DNA of 17,457 bases, taken from positions 41,481 to 58,937 of the forward strand of contig CADEDU010000042.1 in assembly GCA_902826155.1 (NCBI GenBank). Direction: 5' to 3'. This DNA is from an uncultured beta proteobacterium (GTDB lineage: Bacteria > Pseudomonadota > Gammaproteobacteria > Burkholderiales > SG8-39). Each line of letters begins with the position of its first letter. Within the stretch, counting starts at the first letter, position 1. The position numbers and the translations under genes were made by a program. The notes under the pieces were generated by a model. The model was given only the letters and a program-made list of their open reading frames with translations, ran no database searches and was not told the origin of the DNA. Below are positions 13,329 to 17,457 of this stretch, piece after piece.

Positions 13329-16300
13329 TCAGTCGACGAGCGCCTTGTTGCCCGAAGGCGACGTCGATGCATCGACCCCGGCGAAGGCACGAGCGAGTTC
13401 GTCACTGAGCACTTTCGCCACCGCGCGTCCGTTCGCGCCCGAGAGCATGTCGCCGGAATCGCGACCACGCATGTGGTGCCAGCGCACCGGCTCGTGCCAG
13501 AACTGCGTCCAGTCCACGGTGTTCAGATCGAGGTCGGGATCGGCATCGGCCGTCTCGATGATCGTGAGCGTGCGAAGTGAGCCCGACAATGGGCGACGCT
13601 GGTAGATGTCGAGTGCGCGGATGTTGGCGCGCTTGACCTCCAGCTCGTTCCACTCCCGCTGCGCGCCCTTCAAAGCGTTGGGTTCGACCACCGCGCTGCC
13701 CAGCGTGCGCACCTTGCCGTAGAGATAGCCCATCCGTTCGGTCGGGCGCATGCCTTTCATGTCGCGCGCGTAGGTTTGCAGACGGCTACGAGCGAATTTG
13801 TAGAACGCGGCTGCCCGTTGCCAGGCGCGCGGCGCAAGGACAATGGGCGCGCTCGATTCGTCGCCTTCGCGATTCGTCGGCGCCAACAGCCCCAGCAGCG
13901 CGACCGTCTCGCCGGCCGCCATCAGCTGGCGCGCCATCTCGTAGGCCACGGTCGCACCCCAACAGGTGCCCAGCAGCGCATAGGGGCCGGCGGGTTGATG
14001 GGCACGGATTTCACGAACGTAGTGCGCCGCCATTTCCTCGATCGTCGTGAGTGGCTTGGCACGGCCGTCCAGACCGATCGACTGCAGCCCGAACATCGGC
14101 TGATCGGCGCCGAGTTCGCGCACCAGCTCGTTGTAGCCGACCACGTTTCCGGTGACGCCAGGCACGAAGTACACCGGCGGGCGGCTGCCCTCCCTGCGCA
14201 ACGGCACCAGGGCCTGCGAGGCATCGGACACCAACCGCGCCGGATCGCGATAGTGGTCGGCCAGCAATCGGATCGTCGGCGCGACGAACAGGATGCCCAG
14301 CCGCACCGATACGCCGAACGATTCATCCAGGCGTGCGAACAGCTTCGCGGCCAGCAGCGAATGCCCGCCGATGTCGAAGAAGTTGTCGTCCAGCCCGACC
14401 CGCGGCAGGCCGAGAACCTCCTGCCATACCTCGCACATCGTGCGCTCGATCCAATCACGCGGGGAGGCGTATTCCGCGCGCTCGATCGAGTCAGTGACAT
14501 CGGGTGCTGGCAGCCCCCGCGCGTCGACCTTGCCGTTGATGGTGAGCGGCAAAGCTTCTAACGTGACGAACGCCGTGGGAATCATGTAAGCCGGCAGCCG
14601 CGCGGCCAGGAATCGACGCAACGCCGGCACCGACAATTTCGGATCACCGCCGGCATCGGGCACGACGTAGGCGACGAGTTGATGGTCGCCCGACGCTTGC
14701 TTACGTGCCACGACGTGGCACGCGCGCACATCCGGATGCGTTGCCAGCACCGCGCCGATCTCGGTTGGTTCGATGCGAAAACCACGAATCTTCACCTGGT
14801 CGTCGTTACGGCCGACGAATTCGATGACTCCATCGGGCAGCCAGCGAGCCAGGTCGCCGGTGCGGTAGACCCGCTCGTCGCGCTCGGGGTGCAACGGATG
14901 TGCGATGAAGCGCGCGGCCGTTTCCTCCGGGCGCCCGACGTATCCGGCGGCTACACCCGGCCCGCCGATATGGATCTCGCCGATCACCCCAGACGGGACG
15001 GGCTGTCCGCGCGCATCGAGCAGATAGATCTGCGTGTCGGTGATCGGGCGTCCGATCGGGATGGTCTGCCTGGACTCATCGGCGCGCACCACGTGGAACG
15101 TCGCGAACGTGGTCGTCTCGGTCGGTCCATAGACATGCACCAGATGCGCAGGCGGTCCGGCTTTCATGACCGCGCGCACGCGGTCGGGGTCGCACGCTTC
15201 GCCGCCGAACAGCACGTAGCGCAGCGCGCGAAACGCATCGGGCTGCTCTGCGACGACGCGATTGAACAAAGCGGTCGTGAGGAACATGCACGAGACGCTG
15301 TTCGCGCGCAGCGCGGCGACAAGCTGCGTCGGCGCCAGAATGATGTCCCGCGGCAGGATCGCCAAACGCGCGCCATGCAGCAGCGCGCCCCAGATCTCGA
15401 AGGTTGCCGCGTCGAACGCGACATTCGATATCTGCGCGATCGTATCGTTCGGTGTGATCTCGACGTAGTTGGGCGCGGCCACCAGACGTATCACGCTTTG
15501 CTGGCGGATCACCACGCCTTTCGGGCGGCCGGTCGAGCCCGACGTGTACATCACGTAGACGCTCTGCTGCGGCGAGCCGGTGGGACAGGAGGTGGGGCCA
15601 GGGTTGTCCGCTGGGTATTGCTCCACGGCAGGCCAATCGCGATCGAGGCACAACCGTTCGCTGGCACTCGAAGGCAGACGCTCGAGGAGCGACGCCTGCG
15701 TGAGCACGATCTGCGCCTGCGCATCCTTCAGAATGAAATCCAGGCGTTCGGCGGGTTGGTCGACATCGAAAGGAACGTATGCGCCGCCGGCCTTCACGAT
15801 GGCGAGCAGCGCAACGATCAGAGTGGGCCCGCGCTCCAGACAGACCGCCACCGACGTCTCATTGCCCACCCCGTGTGCACGTAACCAGCCGGCCAGACGG
15901 TTCGCGCGCGCATTGAGCGTTTCGTAGTCGATCGATTCCTGACCGTCCATCACCGCAACCGCGCAGGGGTTGCGTTCTACCTGAGCTTCAAACAGTTGCG
16001 CGAGCGTCTTGTCTTTGGCGTACGAGGCGGCGTCGTACGAGGCGGCGTCGTACGAGGCGGCGGTGTCGTTCCACTGTTCGAGGATGCGCTGTTGTTCATG
16101 CGACGTCAGGATCGGCAGCGTGTCGATGCTGCGATCGGGATCGACGAGCATCGATTCGAGCAGCACCGCGAAGTGCTCGGCCATGCGCTCGATCGTGGAA
16201 CGCTCGTACAGATCGGTGCAGTACTCGAAGCCGGCACGCAGTTCACCGTCGCGTTCGTACAGAGTCAGCGAAAGATCGAACTTGGCTTGTTCCGTGCCCA

Positions 16301-17457
16301 ACGGTACGTGCGAGATCTCCAGGCCTGTCAGCTGCATTGGCGAATTGGAGTGAGACTCGACCAACGCGAAGCACACCTGGAACAGCGGATTGCGCGAGAG
16401 ATCGCGGGCCGGAGCGAGCACCTCAACGAGTTTCTCGAACGGCAGGTCCTGATGGGTGTAAGCCCCCAGAGCGGTCTCGCGCACGCGGGCCAGCAAAGTG
16501 CGAAATGACGGTGCGCCGGACAGATCGGTGCGCAGCACCAACGTGTTGGCGAAGAATCCGATCAGGCCTTCGAGCTCGGGGCGCGAGCGCGCGGCGATCG
16601 GGGTACCCACGGTGACGTCGGTGCTGCCGCTGTAGCGATACAGCAGCACCTTGAAGGCGGACAGCGCGGCCATGAACAGCGTCACGCCTTCGGCGCGCGC
16701 GAGCTTCACGAAGCGCTGCGATAGATCTGCGGGCAGGCTACGGCTCACTCGCGCGCCGCGGTAGCTTTGCAGCGGCGGCCGCGGCAAGTCGGTGGGCAGC
16801 TCCAGCGTGGCCAGATTCGCCAGCTGGGTTTTCCAGTACGCGAGGTGCTGCTCGAGTCGGTCGCCGGAAAGCCACTGCCGCTGCCAGTTCGAGAAATCGG
16901 CGTACTGGATGGGCAAGGCTGGCAGCTCGGCGGTCCGCTGTTCGCAGTGCCCCTGGTACAACACCGACAGTTCGCGCTCGAACACATTGGCCGACCAACC
17001 GTCGGTGATGATGTGATGCAGGTTGATCAGCAACACGTGCTCATCGGCAGCCAGGGCGATCAGCAGCACCCGCAGCAACGGTCCGTTGATCAGATCAAAG
17101 GGCCGATCGCTTTCACGCTGCACGGATTCGTGCAGCTGGGATTCGTTCAGTTCGCGCCGCTCGATGCGCACCGCAGCGGGCGCATCGATGCGCTGGAACA
17201 CCTCCCCATCGATGCTCACGAACCGGGTGCGCAGACTCTCATGTCTGGCCACGATCGTATCGAGGGCGGCCTGCAGCGCCGGCACATCGAGCGCACCCTT
17301 GAGCCGCAGCACCGTGGGCACGTTGTAGGTGCCGGTGTTGGCGCTCAACTGCTCGACGAACCACAGCCGCTGCTGCGCAAAGGATAGCGCCAGTGGTTGG
17401 TGGCGCGACACGGTGCCGATCGGGTCATCGAGGGCCGGGGAGCCGTGGCTGCGCAGG
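13329..17457 (-). CDS. Nonribosomal peptide synthetase termination module C-A-PCP-TE (5' part outside window)
   Basis: The frame is open to the right edge. The linker before PLALSFAQQRLWF is typical of an internal module boundary, so the gene continues upstream. Counting from codon 17411: condensation domain to about 430, with active HHIITDGWS (H132, H133, D137); a linker with a 5-residue repeat at 450-464; an adenylation domain to about 955, with YTSGSTGRPKG, FDAATFEIWG, YGPTETT, YRTGDLARW and NGKVD; a PCP with phosphopantetheine Ser at 1018 in GGHSLLA; and a thioesterase at about 1075-1335. The ten-residue specificity code reads D-A-F-F-L-G-V-T-F-K by my alignment to GrsA, suggesting a branched hydrophobic residue, most likely Ile. 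The thioesterase elbow is GTCWG, with Cys1150 as nucleophile. The canonical Asp position is Ala and the C-terminal His position reads GRDSGDML. It adds the last residue and should release the peptide. Confidence 0.95.
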   Translation of the reverse strand, partial: LRSHGSPALDDPIGTVSRHQPLALSFAQQRLWFVEQLSANTGTYNVPTVLRLKGALDVPALQAALDTIVARHESLRTRFVSIDGEVFQRIDAPAAVRIERRELNESQLHESVQRESDRPFDLINGPLLRVLLIALAADEHVLLINLHHIITDGWSANVFERELSVLYQGHCEQRTAELPALPIQYADFSNWQRQWLSGDRLEQHLAYWKTQLANLATLELPTDLPRPPLQSYRGARVSRSLPADLSQRFVKLARAEGVTLFMAALSAFKVLLYRYSGSTDVTVGTPIAARSRPELEGLIGFFANTLVLRTDLSGAPSFRTLLARVRETALGAYTHQDLPFEKLVEVLAPARDLSRNPLFQVCFALVESHSNSPMQLTGLEISHVPLGTEQAKFDLSLTLYERDGELRAGFEYCTDLYERSTIERMAEHFAVLLESMLVDPDRSIDTLPILTSHEQQRILEQWNDTAASYDAASYDAASYAKDKTLAQLFEAQVERNPCAVAVMDGQESIDYETLNARANRLAGWLRAHGVGNETSVAVCLERGPTLIVALLAIVKAGGAYVPFDVDQPAERLDFILKDAQAQIVLTQASLLERLPSSASERLCLDRDWPAVEQYPADNPGPTSCPTGSPQQSVYVMYTSGSTGRPKGVVIRQQSVIRLVAAPNYVEITPNDTIAQISNVAFDAATFEIWGALLHGARLAILPRDIILAPTQLVAALRANSVSCMFLTTALFNRVVAEQPDAFRALRYVLFGGEACDPDRVRAVMKAGPPAHLVHVYGPTETTTFATFHVVRADESRQTIPIGRPITDTQIYLLDARGQPVPSGVIGEIHIGGPGVAAGYVGRPEETAARFIAHPLHPERDERVYRTGDLARWLPDGVIEFVGRNDDQVKIRGFRIEPTEIGAVLATHPDVRACHVVARKQASGDHQLVAYVVPDAGGDPKLSVPALRRFLAARLPAYMIPTAFVTLEALPLTINGKVDARGLPAPDVTDSIERAEYASPRDWIERTMCEVWQEVLGLPRVGLDDNFFDIGGHSLLAAKLFARLDESFGVSVRLGILFVAPTIRLLADHYRDPARLVSDASQALVPLRREGSRPPVYFVPGVTGNVVGYNELVRELGADQPMFGLQSIGLDGRAKPLTTIEEMAAHYVREIRAHQPAGPYALLGTCWGATVAYEMARQLMAAGETVALLGLLAPTNREGDESSAPIVLAPRAWQRAAAFYKFARSRLQTYARDMKGMRPTERMGYLYGKVRTLGSAVVEPNALKGAQREWNELEVKRANIRALDIYQRRPLSGSLRTLTIIETADADPDLDLNTVDWTQFWHEPVRWHHMRGRDSGDMLSGANGRAVAKVLSDELARAFAGVDASTSPSGNKALVD
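16021..16062 (-). repeat. 15-bp tandem repeat, about 2.8 copies, inside the NRPS C-A linker
   Basis: The unit TACGAGGCGGCGTCG (plus strand) occurs identically at 16021-16035 and 16036-16050, and its first 12 bases recur at 16051-16062. On the coding strand it encodes repeated Ser-Tyr-Asp-Ala-Ala units in frame. It sits exactly between the condensation domain and the first adenylation core motif, where length change should be tolerated. Confidence 0.9.

Noticed and set aside
16021..16062. Short direct repeats considered as a CRISPR array
   Set aside because: The 15-bp units are contiguous with no spacers and lie in frame inside the NRPS coding sequence.
17409..17411. GTG at 17411 considered as the true NRPS start
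   Set aside because: The frame remains open to the window edge, and the residues before the condensation domain look like an inter-module linker, so the gene more likely continues upstream.

Overview
The window is high-GC DNA. It carries three Bug-type (tripartite tricarboxylate family) periplasmic solute receptors, a CaiB/BaiF CoA-transferase, a PuuE-like deacetylase-fold amidase and a LigB-type extradiol dioxygenase. Receptor expansion of this kind, without adjacent membrane subunits, is typical of Burkholderiales (Betaproteobacteria) such as Bordetella, Achromobacter and Cupriavidus relatives. That placement is inferred from gene content; the species cannot be named. No rRNA, tRNA, IS element, CRISPR array or replication origin was seen.

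Layout. Eleven of the twelve genes lie on the minus strand, so read them from high to low coordinates. (A) 12481-17457 is the end of a nonribosomal peptide locus: a C-A-PCP-TE termination module that runs off the right edge, then an Sfp-type phosphopantetheinyl transferase 23 nt downstream. (B) 11577-12557 is the only plus-strand gene, a class III (LigB-like) extradiol dioxygenase. Its 3' end overlaps the transferase convergently, and it diverges from the catabolic cluster. (C) 4585-11395 is a catabolic cluster in this transcriptional order: deacetylase-fold hydrolase, Bug receptor, PuuE-like hydrolase, Bug receptor, PEP mutase/isocitrate lyase-family lyase, CoA-transferase, isochorismatase-family amidase. 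Several junctions overlap or are under 45 nt. (D) 1219-4416 is a tight three-gene unit: a glycosidase-like lipoprotein, a NarL-type histidine kinase and its response regulator. (E) 1-933 is a third Bug receptor, cut by the left edge.

How the genes may work together. Cluster C reads as capture and stepwise dismantling of a small cyclic amide, imide or ureide. Bug proteins bind the substrate or its acid in the periplasm. PuuE-like enzymes open the ring hydrolytically. The isochorismatase-family amidase releases ammonia. The CoA-transferase and the KKCGH-type lyase process the resulting carboxylic acid. The substrate is not readable from sequence, and the dioxygenase may or may not belong to the pathway. 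The kinase/regulator pair could control the neighbouring clusters.

The most unusual points are four. The NRPS thioesterase has Cys in place of Ser and lacks the Asp and His expected at their usual places. The dioxygenase has Gln where a His iron ligand is expected. An orphan intrinsic-terminator hairpin lies in the dioxygenase leader. A 15-bp in-frame tandem repeat lies in the NRPS C-A linker.
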